Assembly (NCBI RefSeq): GCF_032062135.1 | Contig: NC_092868.1 | Location: 42,237,163 to 42,301,162, forward strand | Direction: 5' to 3' | From: Pyxicephalus adspersus | Taxonomy: Eukaryota; Chordata; Amphibia; Anura; Pyxicephalidae | DNA: 64,000 nucleotides | Shown here: positions 23,401 through 33,284 of the stretch, one piece after another | Position numbering within the stretch: the first letter of the stretch is position 1 | How the letters are laid out: the number at the start of each line of letters is the position of its first letter | Notes under the pieces: generated by a model | What the model saw: only the letters and a program-made list of their open reading frames with translations | Database searches by the model: none | Told to the model about the DNA's origin: nothing | Made by a program: the position numbers and the translations under genes

Positions 23401-26400
23401 ATTTGGATGTATGTATGTGTTATTTATATACTGTAGATGTGTGTATGCGATCACTTGGAAACGCATGGACACATTTAAAACAAACTTGCTGGACAAATGA
23501 CTCAAACTCATGTGAGTGCACCGCTTATCTTTGTACAGCGCTGTGGTATATGTCAGAGGTATATTTGCATGTACCGTGTTTCCCCGAAAATAAGACACTG
23601 TGTTATATTTTTTTTTGGCTCCCAAAAACACACTAGGTCTTAAAAATAAAAAAAAAAACTTACCTTTCGGAAGACGCGAGCCCGAGTTCTGGCTTCTGAC
23701 AGGCGGAGTGCATGTAGTATCACTCCGCCTGTGACAGGAGCCGGAACTAGAAAGAAAGCATCGGCTTGTGCGGCTCCGGAGTGTGCACTGCCGCATGCTT
23801 TCTTTCAGTGTCCCGCTGCCTTCACAGGGAAAGAACACGACTCGGTTCTCGAGTACTGTCCTCCGGTTTTTAATTTATTCATGGTTTTCTTTTCTTTTTC
23901 TCCTCTGACCTGCTGTATGTAGTTAAGGGGGCTTGCGTGCGGATTATTAAGCTTTATATTAGGATTTTAAATTTTAGATGGGGGTATTAAGCTTTAGATT
24001 TTTTAGGCTGAATTACAGTTTTGGGTGGGTTTTTTTTCTGAACTGGACAGATTTACACTAGGTCTTATTTTCGGGGTAGGTCTTATATTAGGGCAGGTTT
24101 AGAAAATAGTGCTAGGTCTTACTTTTGGGGTAGGTCTTATTTTCGGGGAAACACGGTATGTATGTATTGCTCAGTGACAGTGTGCCTTTTGCTTAACACT
24201 ATAGCTTTATTTGATTCCTTTTCCTGTATAATATAAGATTGCATAAAATAAATACCTGGGTAATGACGGGTAATCAGCTAGTATTAGTATATAATATGTA
24301 GAGTCTCAAACATTTTCATCAGTTATGATACAATATTCTTAATAATGACATTAATTGCCTTATTTTAACAGGGAGACTATGTACTATCTGTCCGCAGGGT
24401 TTGCTAGATGGCCAACACCTGAGTCGAAGGTAAGCAACACTAATCTTATTAATTGTTAATCATCACATGTGCTCTGTAACTCGGATGTTCCAATTTGGAG
24501 AATCAGTATTATACTGGAAATATCCCATTCTGTTTTCATGTCCGGTCATTTTATGGGTATAAACTTTTAACGTAGAGATGACACAATCTTTTATTGTAAA
24601 CAGATTGCCCCTGATTCATCATTGAAATCCGCGATCGCTGGAAGCGCGAGATCGCCAGTAAAAAGCTGTAGGATAAGCGCGGCTCCGTGCGCAAGCTTTT
24701 TCAGTTGTTGAATAGCGCGATCGCGCACGATTCCGGATCGCTAATACGAATGCGCGACCGATAATCCGATTTTGCTTGATGAATCAGGGGCATTGTCTGT
24801 ATTGCTCTGTTTGGGTTTGGGTCTCATGTACACCATCATTTGATAAACTAAAGGAGTCACTTCTGGTAGCAAGAGAAATCATCTAGTAAACTGAAATTCA
24901 AATGTTGTTGTTGCTGAATGCAGCAGTAAAGTGTTTTTCTACTATTCCATTTATTGCTATATACTGAATTATTATTATTAATATTATTATTAAACAGTAT
25001 TTATATAGTGCCAACATATTACGCAGCGCTGTACATTAAATACTGAATCTTAAAAGAACCATAAGCAACTTATTACAATTTACATATGATTTGTTTTTCT
25101 TGTTCACTTTCACAGAAATGGATCCTACCACGATTATACTCTGACTATGGATACAACAGCACTAGTAACAGGTAGGACAGGTTCTATCATTAGAGGTTGG
25201 TGGGAGACCTTAGCAAAACAAAGCCCTGATTTTCCTTGAGGCCACCATAGACTTGTAATATCAACAATGCAATCAGATATCACCAAGGGGGTTCCTCATA
25301 AATTTTTTTGTTCTTTGGCTTGGCTGTGATTCACCCTTTTTTATTTGGTTTAATTTATTTACATGAATAAAACTAAATGTAAAGGGGCAAAATATGCTTA
25401 AATCAATGTAGCCCCTTAGGAGTCATGTAACTCTACCAGTCTTGCTGTTGGTGAAATCCTCCATTGCATGTGAGTGTTGATCTATCACTGCTTCCTGATG
25501 GAGATCCTAAATTCTGCCAGCAAGAGTTAAGTAAATGACATTTAAATTTCAATAATTGCTATTTGGATACAGCTCATGTTTTCCATACCTCCTAATACAA
25601 TCTCAATCAGTAAAAAATCTATCATCAATGGTTGGTTTATTATTTTACTGGTTCAGTTATAACTGAAGTATTGTACATGTATGTATTATAAGTTTCTTGA
25701 ATATGTCTCATTGCAGGAGTGAAATTTCAAAGATTAATGTGTACTTCCAAGAGTTAAATCTTCGTACTATTGATGAAACTCCAGCAATCAATGTAAGTGC
25801 ACCAAATATTGGTTATTCTGACGTATTTAGCTAAATACAAACAGCTTCACCTTTTAAAACTTTTTCAAATATCAGCAGTTTAAACTTTTTAAAATGTACT
25901 ATTTAACTTGGTAGAAGATGCTATTATTTGAAATGTTCAAAACAAGATTAAAATCTCACTTATGTAACTAAGTGAGTACCTAGAGCACAAAAAATTTAAC
26001 AGTTTAAATGTTTGATTGCAGCATTTTTCACTACATTCATAATGTTGTATTCAACACTTGGACGCTAAAAAGTGTAACTTTTCAGGGAAGAGTCAGTTCC
26101 TTGCACAACACAACCCACACCTCTTCTGGTAGTGTTTTACAGCTTGTGCCAATCCAGCTCCTCTGCCACCTTTCTAGATAATCTATAATGTTACATGTTG
26201 GGGAGAAGAGAAGGGGAAATATAGAATACAACTTGAGTGATAACTTGAGTTTCCTGGAAACTGATATATTCTAGATGAAAGCACCAATATGATAACCATG
26301 GAACCATGCATGGTCTGTTATTTGCATTCAATGTGATAATACCAGGTACAGCATACAATTATGAAAAGAAAATGTTTGAATGTCTTGCCCATATATAGCC

Positions 26401-26827
26401 AACCTTAGAACAGTATACTTAACTTCCATGATTTGTTCCTTTTATCACAACCTATTAAACCCCATACCCTGGTATCTCTTTACAGATTCATGATTTGTTG
26501 TCTACTATGGGAAACCAGTGGAGCTTCTGGTTTGGCTCATCAGTGCTTTCAGTGGCAGAGATAGCAGAGCTGGTCTTTGATGTTATGGCCATGGTGATCA
26601 TCATCATGTATGCCAAACATAAAAAGGAACGGTTGTCAAATAATAACAACAACGAAAGACCATATGTCATCAGCATGGATGGATTGCCAGATTTTGATGG
26701 AAGAACTTTACCTAACTCACCACTTGATGATCAAAATCTACCTAGCTACCCGGATATCAACTGTGACACCAAACCAGAAGGATGTGAGCATATGAACCAT
26801 ATGAAAGATAGTGACTCACATTTCTAG
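14104..26827 (+). CDS. scnn1d: Epithelial sodium channel subunit delta, complete (12 coding exons)
   Basis: Pore subunit of the amiloride-sensitive ENaC/degenerin family. It brings sodium into epithelial cells across the plasma membrane as part of a trimer. Joined exons: 14104-14420, 16778-17033, 17595-17782, 18305-18411, 19651-19814, 20257-20355, 21001-21118, 22238-22316, 24372-24429, 25116-25171, 25717-25792, 26486-26827. They total 1860 nt, 619 residues, with all phases agreeing and no internal stop. Visible: gating HG (36-37), TM1 about 50-70, a large Cys-rich ectodomain with many N-glycosylation sites, the WYKFHF and FHHPTYG signatures, degenerin-position Ser512, selectivity filter GSS (523-525) and TM2 about 526-549. 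The C-terminus has no PPxY motif, unlike alpha, beta and gamma subunits. Delta is chosen over alpha because of that missing PY motif, delta-like exon sequences and the acap3 neighbour. A second ATG at 14110 has better start context and would give 617 residues. Confidence 0.93.
15705..15945 (+). repeat. Dispersed repeat in scnn1d intron 2
   Basis: Similar in order to 39838-40085. Shared phrases include GTTCACATAGC/GTTCACCTAG, AAAATTCACCTTG-like text and TACAGCCTAAATTTCTT/TACAGGCTAAGTTTCTT. Confidence 0.5.
16220..16535 (+). mobile_element. MITE-like repeat in scnn1d intron 2
   Basis: Begins AGGCTACAAACAGGTCAG and ends CAATTATTGCATGTGTGTAC. It matches 11515-11771 in reverse. The right end also resembles the ends of the element at 18511-18898. 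Confidence 0.6.
16778..17033 (+). CDS. scnn1d: scnn1d coding exon 2
   Basis: Residues 107-191, the finger region of the ectodomain. It opens [14 protein letters not shown] after the split Arg and ends LGFRL. Three N-glycosylation motifs (NAS, NMS, NES) are visible. A basic run NRKRNK (181-186) lies near where alpha subunits are furin-cleaved, but no RxxR-type site is formed. Acceptor CCCTCAG/G, donor CTG/GTAAGA. Confidence 0.92.
17595..17782 (+). CDS. scnn1d: scnn1d coding exon 3
   Basis: Residues 192-253 plus two bases of Arg254. It opens [14 protein letters not shown], then [14 protein letters not shown], strongly matching the family's SGVxAVxxWYxFHY block. The overlapping frame gives a longer apparent open frame that is a shadow. 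Acceptor CTTTAG/TGT, donor GACAG/GTTTGT. Confidence 0.92.
18305..18411 (+). CDS. scnn1d: scnn1d coding exon 4
   Basis: Residues 255-289 plus one base. It carries the [13 protein letters not shown] signature that is near invariant in ENaC. Acceptor CCACCAG/A, donor TATG/GTAAAT. Confidence 0.92.
18511..18898. mobile_element. MITE with long terminal inverted repeats, scnn1d intron 5
   Basis: The left end GGGTACACACTTGCAATAAT continues into TATTGTTGGAAACGAA. The right end carries the near-exact reverse complement. The interior is rich in CGATCGTT-type phrases. It has no coding capacity. Confidence 0.8.
19088..19560. mobile_element. Tigger/pogo-like MITE, scnn1d intron 5
   Basis: Ends CAGGTAGTCCC and GGGGACTACCTG are inverted repeats, flanked on each side by TA, the mariner/pogo target duplication. 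No transposase frame is present. Confidence 0.8.
19651..19814 (+). CDS. scnn1d: scnn1d coding exon 5
   Basis: Residues 291-344, including PLLSTAAG and the WPGTETSIS block of the palm region. Acceptor CTTTTAG/GA, donor CCAG/GTCAGT, phase 0. Confidence 0.92.
20257..20355 (+). CDS. scnn1d: scnn1d coding exon 6
   Basis: 33 codons (residues 345-377), in phase at both ends: [12 protein letters not shown] and a glycosylation site in YNSSYT. Acceptor TTCAAG/GAC, donor CAG/GTGAGT. Confidence 0.92.
20440..20905 (+). repeat. Long purine-rich tract in scnn1d intron 7
   Basis: About 460 bases overwhelmingly A and G on the + strand (GGAAGG, AGAGGAAAGGGAAGG and similar), filling most of the 645-base intron. 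It is not a simple tandem repeat. Such tracts can form triplex DNA, which is an inference here. Confidence 0.8.
21001..21118 (+). CDS. scnn1d: scnn1d coding exon 7
   Basis: Residues 378-416 plus one base: [27 protein letters not shown]. The cysteines belong to the thumb disulfide ladder of ENaC. Acceptor TTCTTAG/GCC, donor TGGG/GTATGC. Confidence 0.92.
22238..22316 (+). CDS. scnn1d: scnn1d coding exon 8
   Basis: Residues 418-442 plus two bases: [10 protein letters not shown], then [10 protein letters not shown] with three cysteines. Acceptor TTGCAG/GA, donor CAC/GTAAGT. Confidence 0.92.
22607..23014. mobile_element. hAT-type non-autonomous element (GGGTGTCAAAC family)
   Basis: Ends CAAGGGTGTCAAACTC and GAGTTTGACACCCCTG. 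Flanking 8-bp duplication GTCTAGAG / GTCCAGAG, 7 of 8 identical. It lies in scnn1d intron 9. A longer relative is at 55527-56347. Confidence 0.85.
23086..24282 (+). mobile_element. Helitron-like element with three tandem units
   Basis: Starts TCTATATATATA and ends AATCAGCTAGT, preceded by A, as expected for a Helitron landing between A and T. The left part holds three diverged units of about 155 bp, each with TCATGTGAGTGCACC and TTGTACAGCGCTG. A mariner-type element is nested at 23574-24156. The Helitron assignment rests on the ends only. Confidence 0.5.
23574..24156. mobile_element. Mariner-type MITE nested in the Helitron-like element
   Basis: Ends CCGTGTTTCCCCGAAAATAA and TTATTTTCGGGGAAACACGG are perfect inverted repeats with TA on both sides. 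The subterminal phrase TAGGTCTTATTTTCGGGG is repeated. This is a widespread vertebrate element type. Confidence 0.88.
24372..24429 (+). CDS. scnn1d: scnn1d coding exon 9
   Basis: Residues 444-462: [19 protein letters not shown]. The LSAG.(A/S)RWP block is typical of ENaC. Acceptor TTAACAG/G, donor AAG/GTAAGC. Confidence 0.92.
24606..24792. mobile_element. 187-bp MITE, scnn1d intron 10
   Basis: TGCCCCTGATTCATCA at the left and its exact reverse complement at the right. The interior is CpG-rich with many GCGATCGC-like phrases. Confidence 0.75.
24958..25042 (-). mobile_element. LINE 3' tail fragment
   Basis: ATTATT repeats, then TATTTATATAGTGCCAACAT and ACGCAGCGCTGTACATTAAA: the reverse complement of the tail seen at 2786-2952. 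Confidence 0.75.
25116..25171 (+). CDS. scnn1d: scnn1d coding exon 10
   Basis: Residues 463-480 plus two bases: [13 protein letters not shown], then an N-glycosylation site NST. Acceptor TTTCACAG/AAA, donor AACAG/GTAGGA. Confidence 0.92.
25717..25792 (+). CDS. scnn1d: scnn1d coding exon 11
   Basis: Residues 482-506: [18 protein letters not shown], the conserved K(I/V)N(I/V)xxxELN block before TM2. Acceptor TTGCAG/G, donor AAT/GTAAGT. Confidence 0.93.
26486..26827 (+). CDS. scnn1d: scnn1d terminal coding exon
   Basis: Residues 507-619 and stop [22 protein letters not shown] holds the degenerin-position Ser512 and the GSS filter, followed by TM2. The cytoplasmic tail has a five-Asn run and acidic stretches but no PPxY, so Nedd4-type binding through that motif is not expected. 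Acceptor TTTACAG/ATT. Confidence 0.95.
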   Translation: MHDLLSTMGNQWSFWFGSSVLSVAEIAELVFDVMAMVIIIMYAKHKKERLSNNNNNERPYVISMDGLPDFDGRTLPNSPLDDQNLPSYPDINCDTKPEGCEHMNHMKDSDSHF

Positions 26828-27611
26828 GGATAGTAAGTTTAATTGCCATTATAATGATAGTTATATTTTATGGTGAAACAAAAACAAAGATTTTGGAGCA
26901 GTTAAGAGCTCAATGCACATATGTGTAAAATAACGCACAGTGGCTTGCAATCTGCTCACTCTTACTGTCCTATATAACTATTTTGAACAAGAAGGTTGAC
27001 AGGACTTTTCATAGTCTACAGTCCAGAAGGTTTGGTGCCACTATTTCATCTCTACATGTTTGAACTATGGGGGAATGTCACCACACTGTTGCCTACTCTA
27101 AACTGTCACCCTTCCGTCAGCAAAGTCTTGGTTTACCTAACAATTTTCAAGCAGATCTACCTAATGATTATTTTTAGGGTGCAAGCTGCAGCAAATCATA
27201 TTAAATTGCACAATTTGCAACGGATTAGACTAGTACATTTGTAAAAATTTAGGCTTCACATGGTAGTCAAGTTGCTTATCCCTACCACAAAACATAGGTT
27301 TAGAAACCTTTTTTACAGGGTAGTGTGATGTCTAAATACAACCTGATCTGAATATTAGGAGGCCCTTATGACTCCTACCACTTAAGGTTAAAAAAGGTAT
27401 CAGAGTCAAATGGAATTCAGGGGAACCCTTTATATCTTATAATAGACAACACACTCTGTAAGAAGCTATTGTAGCATTAAAAGTCTGTGGCCCTCAACAA
27501 CCTTTTATCAGGTGATGGAGGTCATGCGGTCATGGTATATCTCTTTGTTGTTTTAGGCCACCACTGCTAAGACAAGCTTTTTCTGAGCTGATCTTCACTC
27601 ATTGCAGCATT

Positions 27612-27617
27612 AATAAA
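27612..27617 (+). terminator. scnn1d: Candidate poly(A) signal of scnn1d
   Basis: AATAAA in TTAATAAACC, about 785 bases after the stop codon, would end a 3' UTR covering 26828 to about 27640. Other AATAAA hexamers lie further right (near 28632), so the choice is not certain. Confidence 0.35.
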
Positions 27618-27639
27618 CCATTTTACATTGGAGCTGGGT

Positions 27640-28327
27640 AAACATGTCCATTTGTATAGTTGAACTTCTACATACATAGCACTATCACAATATCTTTTTC
27701 AGAAGGTACTCTTTGTCTTTTTTGTCCTTGGCACTGTTCTTGTGCCATAAAATAATTATAACCCTGACTACTCCCTTAGCGATTTCGTTCCCATCAGGAA
27801 CCAGAACAAGCTAGTCACTAGATATATTTTCGGGTGAATTTTACCAAGTTAAAAGTTAACTGACTCTTTGTTCTAGATCATTTTCCAGGCAATAACGAAC
27901 ACGCACTCCAAAGAAACCCATCAACAATGTGCACTCTGATTTTATTGGTCTCAGAAATGAGATTGTATCTTATCTGAAAAATGTGATTTAAATACTAGAC
28001 TGATCCCTATATACAACCTTGTTTGTTATCTGTGAAGGCATACTGATCATTAATATTTTAAGAGAGAAAAAGATGATGAATTTTACTGCCTAATATTTAC
28101 ACTTTAGATTAGTCTATGGATTGCACAGTTTATCATGTGTACATTTGGTGTATATCAGTAAAATATAAATACGAAAAATAATCAAGTTTTGTATGCATGG
28201 AAACAATAATATTTTGTTTTTACAAAAATCTCTCCTGATAACTGTAGTAGACAGTATATGAAAATAGTTACCTATATACTGTACTTCTTATAATTTCAGT
28301 TACTGAATGAAGAATGTACTTCATCAG

Positions 28328-28365
<38 letters not shown>

Positions 28366-29374
28366 TATTTACTTCTGTTTTTAGAAGATAACATAACGTT
28401 TTTGTATCAGAAATCATATACTTGGCTTACTCCATAAACCTATTTAAGGGGTCAGTCTGTATAAACAAATATATATATGGAAAGGCAGAAATAGGTGTAT
28501 GACCCAAATCATGATCATAAATTATTGTTGTGCAAGCCCTTTTAGCTGCCTTTGACTTACGTAAGTTTTAAAACCTGCAATTTTCCAGCAAGACTAAGAA
28601 TGGCAGAGGTTTTGCTGGCAAATAACTCAAAAATAAATATGTAAGAAATATGACATTTGGGCAGGCTGATCCTTTAAAAAACGAGGATGAGTATCCGTGT
28701 CTGTTGTGTCCAGTGCAACTAATTTGGTGTTTACAGTCATTTTCCAAATTAGCTATAAACTTAATCTAGTTTAAAGTCATTATCTAACCTAGAATAAGAT
28801 TTGTCATTACTGAAAACATATTTATGAATGCATTTTTTTGACAGCTAACAGATATTTTTTAGACATAACTAAAGCATGGCAGAATGGCACATAACTAGCC
28901 ATGATCTGACTGTATGAAGCATATAATCATATTGATTGTAACTGTAATGTTCTTCTTTGTATAAATATGCCAATATCAAACTGTACTTACCTTATGATGG
29001 ATATTGTTAATATTGGTTACATTAGTAAATAATTTAAAATCTGATCTGTTTTGTTTTTTTTGTTTTTCCTATAAGTGAAAAATAATAGAAAAATTTGCAC
29101 TGCTTTGATTTCTCACACGTTGCACCCTTTACATGTAACATCTTTCCTCATTCTGCACTCACCAACCCCCAAACTAGTAATGCATGTTAATGGGAATATA
29201 TGAGCGTGTTTTTTTTTTTTATTTTAGCTTTTAAGGTACTGCTCCAGAAAAGTGTGAGCCCACCAAATATGGCCTCTTTCAGACTTGTGGTCTGCAAACC
29301 ATGTTTCAGCAAATACTATAGATTTCTATAGGAAAAAGCTGGATGCTTTTCTGGAAGCACAGAAAATAACTGGG
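27640..29374. other. No gene recognised; (TA)n microsatellite
   Basis: AT-rich sequence downstream of scnn1d, possibly a longer 3' UTR. A pure TA run of about 17 units lies at 28331-28364. Confidence 0.45.
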
Positions 29375-29575
29375 TATTAAGGAAAGATTACAGACTGTTG
29401 ATCCAGGGAACATCCGATTGCCTTATGAAATTAGGAAGGATTTTTTTTCTCTGTTGGAGCAAATTGTACCAGGGTTTGTTTTGTCTTCCTCTGGACCGAC
29501 TATGTCCATAGGGTTTTATATCTGGGATATGTTTATTTCAACCTGACTTACTATGTAACTATGTTATGAGCCTCT
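29375..29575 (+). mobile_element. CR1/L2-like LINE or SINE 3' end
   Basis: AGGAAGGATTTTTTTTCTC, CAAATTGTACCAGGG, CCTCTGGACCGACTATGTCC and a tail TTACTATGTAACTATG are a common 3' end of non-LTR elements in frogs, as I recall. No coding part remains. Confidence 0.5.
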
Positions 29576-31436
29576 ACTGGGCGCCCCTATATGCAGTTTT
29601 TACATTCAGTGTTGACTAACGGTTTGTCATGTGGTTGAGGTTCACTGTGCTAATGGTCATCTCCAGTCCTCTAGCAACATCTGCAAGGCAACTGTGTTCA
29701 ACTAACTCCTACACATAAGCCTAAAATTGTTTTCAGTTTCTAAAACCATCATCTGCATATTTATTAAGCCTGGAAGAGATGTGAGCTCAAATGCTTTGGG
29801 AGGTTGTTAGTTTGTTTTACAACAAAAGATATCTTTAAAACTGAACTCCAAAAACTCCTCCATTGTCCAATCAGCAGGCAGTAAATTGGAAAATAACACT
29901 ACCATATACCTTAAAGCAAGCCAGTGTTATTTTTTTGCATTCGGCTTGCACATGGTTTATCTTTTGCGCCCTGGCTGAACAGTTTGAAGGAAGAATAAAA
30001 GGATTGTAGGTGAGGTAAGGTTTAGGGGGGTCGGCATTGTTACTGTCCTGCATAGGCAAAGTATCAAGCTATAGTTTACTTTCAATACAGACACATTTGA
30101 ATTCTTTTTTTTATTACATATCTCTAGCTAAGCTATATAAAAATACACTAAGAGGACTGGAATATGAAGAATGAAAAAAGGGTAAATCAGAAACAATAAA
30201 ACAAGTGAGGAAGGGGCAAGGATCAGCTAGGAAATGACCCTCCTAATATGCTGCAGCTTCTCATGCACATTGTGGGAAACTTACAATGACATTAAAGTGA
30301 GCAGTTCAGCAAAGATTATATTAATCTTCACAGTATCATACATGAAAGGATGAAAACCCTTACTGCAAAAGAGATTCAGAACCCCTAGCAGAAGACACTG
30401 GGCATCTGGCTACCTGGATATTGCCAGGCTGTGGACCCAGGCCCTCAGAATAATATGAATCAATCACATCAATAATAGCTATGCACATTGTAATAAATCT
30501 AGGAAAACACATGCATATGACTGAAAATCAGAGTGGTGATCTTTACCTCAAAGCAGAGACAGTGACAATAACTCACCATTTAGCAATCATTATCCTTAGA
30601 TGTATGTAATACACAAAATGAAGGAATCACAGGGTGCAAGGGTCAGCGATATGTGATAAACAGGGTACCATGGTCAGGAGTGTTTTAATGTTTACGATGC
30701 ATGCTTAATTAACAGGTAACACACATGTTAATGTGCAAACGAAAATATTTTCCACAAAGCAAATCTGCCCCACCCCAAAAATACAGTTTTATCCCCTCAA
30801 ATATATATATACCTGCCCCGTCACCATTACACAGCTCTGCTCCCTTCAGTCTACTGTTATTAGAACAGATGTAACTGTAAGGTGGTATGGAAAGGTTTTC
30901 CTTGAAGGTAAATTCCTGCATAGCCTCAGGGGCAGTTTTTTTTTCCATGAGCAACAAAAAGTTCCAAGATTACTATCCTGCCCACCTGTGCCACCCAGTA
31001 CTTAGTGTTTCTCCCCCTGGCAACTGTTCATGGCCACAAACCATGCCTCATAAGTTTTGGAGATAGGGAAGAGGAATACTTTTTTAGAATGTAGGCAAAT
31101 GACACCCCCGACACACTCTTATCTTGAGGACCATCATTTTTTTTAAATATTTCTTTATTGGCAGAAATAAAGATACAAATATACATACAAAACAGGCAGC
31201 ATTATATCAAATATAACATATTCTGCCACTTCACCATTTTCTATTTTTCCAAACAGAAGAGTCAGATCAACAAAATCAACGAATCATAACCAATAACAAA
31301 ACATAACCAATATTTTTTTATGCATAAAAAATATTTGGGTAAACCCACAAGAGCTTTTTTCACAACTACATTTCATTTAAAACTTCAGACTAACAAATAG
31401 AATAATTTAGAGGCTGGACAGAGAGATGTATATATC
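29576..31436. other. Intergenic, no gene recognised
   Basis: Only short open frames without domains and no clear repeats. Confidence 0.45.
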
Positions 31437-31444
31437 TCCTAGAT

Positions 31445-31747
31445 CAGCGGTCGCCAATCGTGGTCCACAAGAAACTTTTGGTGGTCTGGGGCACTGGCCA
31501 TTGCTTCCCCAAGCGGAGTCAGGAGAAGGACCACAGTAGCCCGGAGACATTGCAGGCTCAAAGCGGTAGGCGGGCTGTGTCTCTGGACAGGCTCAGACCT
31601 GCGATGGGGGAGTGGTCAGGTTCTGGCATCATGACGTCACTCAGGGGGAAGTTTCTTGCCCTTTGAGTGACACACAGCTCCCCGTGCATGCATGGTCCCG
31701 AGCCCATGAATTTAGTGGTCGAAGTCCAAAAAGGCTGGCGACCTCTG
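31445..31747. mobile_element. hAT-type MITE (CAGTGGTC family), copy 1
   Basis: Ends CAGCGGTCGCCAATC and GGCTGGCGACCTCTG. The 8-bp duplication TCCTAGAT is perfect on both sides. It sits inside an L2-like LINE tail, whose CCTAGATTGTAAGCTC provides the target. Confidence 0.9.
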
Positions 31748-31870
31748 TCCTAGATTGTAAGCTCTTTGGGGCAGGGTCCTCCCCTCCTCCTGTAACATTG
31801 TCTGTATCTGTCTGTCAATTGCAACCCCTATTTATTGTACAGTGCTAATAATAAAAATAATAATAATATT
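31748..31870 (+). mobile_element. LINE 3' tail, target of the hAT insertion
   Basis: ATTGTAAGCTCTTTGGGGCA to TATTTATTGTACAGTGCTAA and AAT-rich repeats, the same tail as at 2786-2952. Confidence 0.8.
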
Positions 31871-32839
31871 AATAATATTCCAAACTAATGAACAACTGAG
31901 AAGAAAGAAGAACACAGGACTTGGTTCTTAAGGGTGGAAGGTCCCTTCGATTCAGGGGCATTTTGGAAGTATGCACTCTGATTTTGTAATTCTAAAAAAA
32001 CTATCTAAAAAAAATGGTATTTAGTAGTTTTCCCTTCGAGTCATCATTTGTAGGTATACTTAGCAGAATGGACAACATGTCTGTTGTGAAAATGTCAACT
32101 GATCTTGTTAGTGTGATACTAAGGCTAGTTGGTCTCCTAAGGTAGGTGAAAGCCAGCAAACAACAGTGGACGTGGGTAAGGAGGAAATATAAACCCATTC
32201 CTGGTTTTTGTACAGGTAAAATCAAGACACACATGATGTGTTGAAACCAGTACATCCAACGGCATCCAGTTCTGTCTTGAACATGTCTGGAGTGGAGTGG
32301 TACCTCATAAACCTATGTACTTGTTATTGCAGCACCTACTCGTTGTATTTACTCTCACTTTCACCTCTGTGTAAATATTTAGTCAGTGTATTCTATGTAG
32401 CTTGTAAAAAAGGTCAATAACACTTGTTATGGGTTAACTAGACAGTTTGACCAAGAAAATCATTATACTGAGGCTGAGTTCTGAGTTAAAATAAATTGCA
32501 CGAAAGCTTTTTATTGCAAGGACATCTTTAGACCTACAGTAGTTTACACACTGTCATAAAAATAACCTAGCAAAGAAAAGTTACTATAAAAGTTATGTGG
32601 ACTGGATGATGTTTAAAACAAAGCTTTTTCTAAACTAAATGGTTGTCAACACCATCAGAACTGGCTGTAAGCCTACATATTCCGGAAGACAAAGGAAGAG
32701 GTCAACAGCTGGCATGCCTACATCTAAATACAAATGACCTTGGCAGTGCTGGGCATTGTGCCTTTCACCCTAGGTAAAAAGGACAAAGTGGGCCCCTCCA
32801 AATACCTATAAACTACTTTTTTGTCTGTCCTTTTTTTTT

Positions 32840-33045
32840 TCAGTGCCTGGCCTGGCACCTGGGTACTTATCCCTGCTTCCTTTATTCCAGTAACATTTAT
32901 TCCTACTCTTATGTGTAAGAATATATGTATATTTTTTCCGTCAAACAAAAAGCAATGTTCTCATTTGTGGCCTGGCCTGGCACCTGGGTACCTATCTCTG
33001 CTTCTCTTCTTCCAGTCACTTTTATCCTTTATGTTCTTTACATGT
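32840..33045 (+). repeat. Direct duplication, about 126 bp apart
   Basis: CCTGGCCTGGCACCTGGGTA followed by TCCCTGCTTCC...TTCCAGT occurs twice, at about 32844 and about 32970. No gene is recognised from 31871 to 33284. Confidence 0.7.
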
Positions 33046-33284
33046 AAGCTCTTGCAATGCTCTTCCAAGTCCAGTATAACAATGCTAGAGAAAAACATTT
33101 AGGATTTCATTCGTTAGGAGTCTAAATACATTTTAACTTCTACCTGTGCCACCTGCTCTGATTATGGCTTTTACTATGAATTTTGCCTTTGCCCAGCTTG
33201 GACAAGCCAATCTCAATGCTTCTGTTAGGAGACACTTATCTAGCCGGCGATCCCATGCTGTGCACCACCGCAGCGTCACACCCT

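Noticed and set aside
23320..23838. 172-codon - strand open frame
   Set aside because: It runs across the tandem units of the Helitron-like element and into the nested mariner-type element. The frame follows the repeats.
14104..26827. Alpha ENaC (SCNN1A)
   Set aside because: The tail lacks PPxY, there is no alpha-type furin pair, and the convergent acap3 neighbour fits SCNN1D. The N-terminal region alone would not have decided it.
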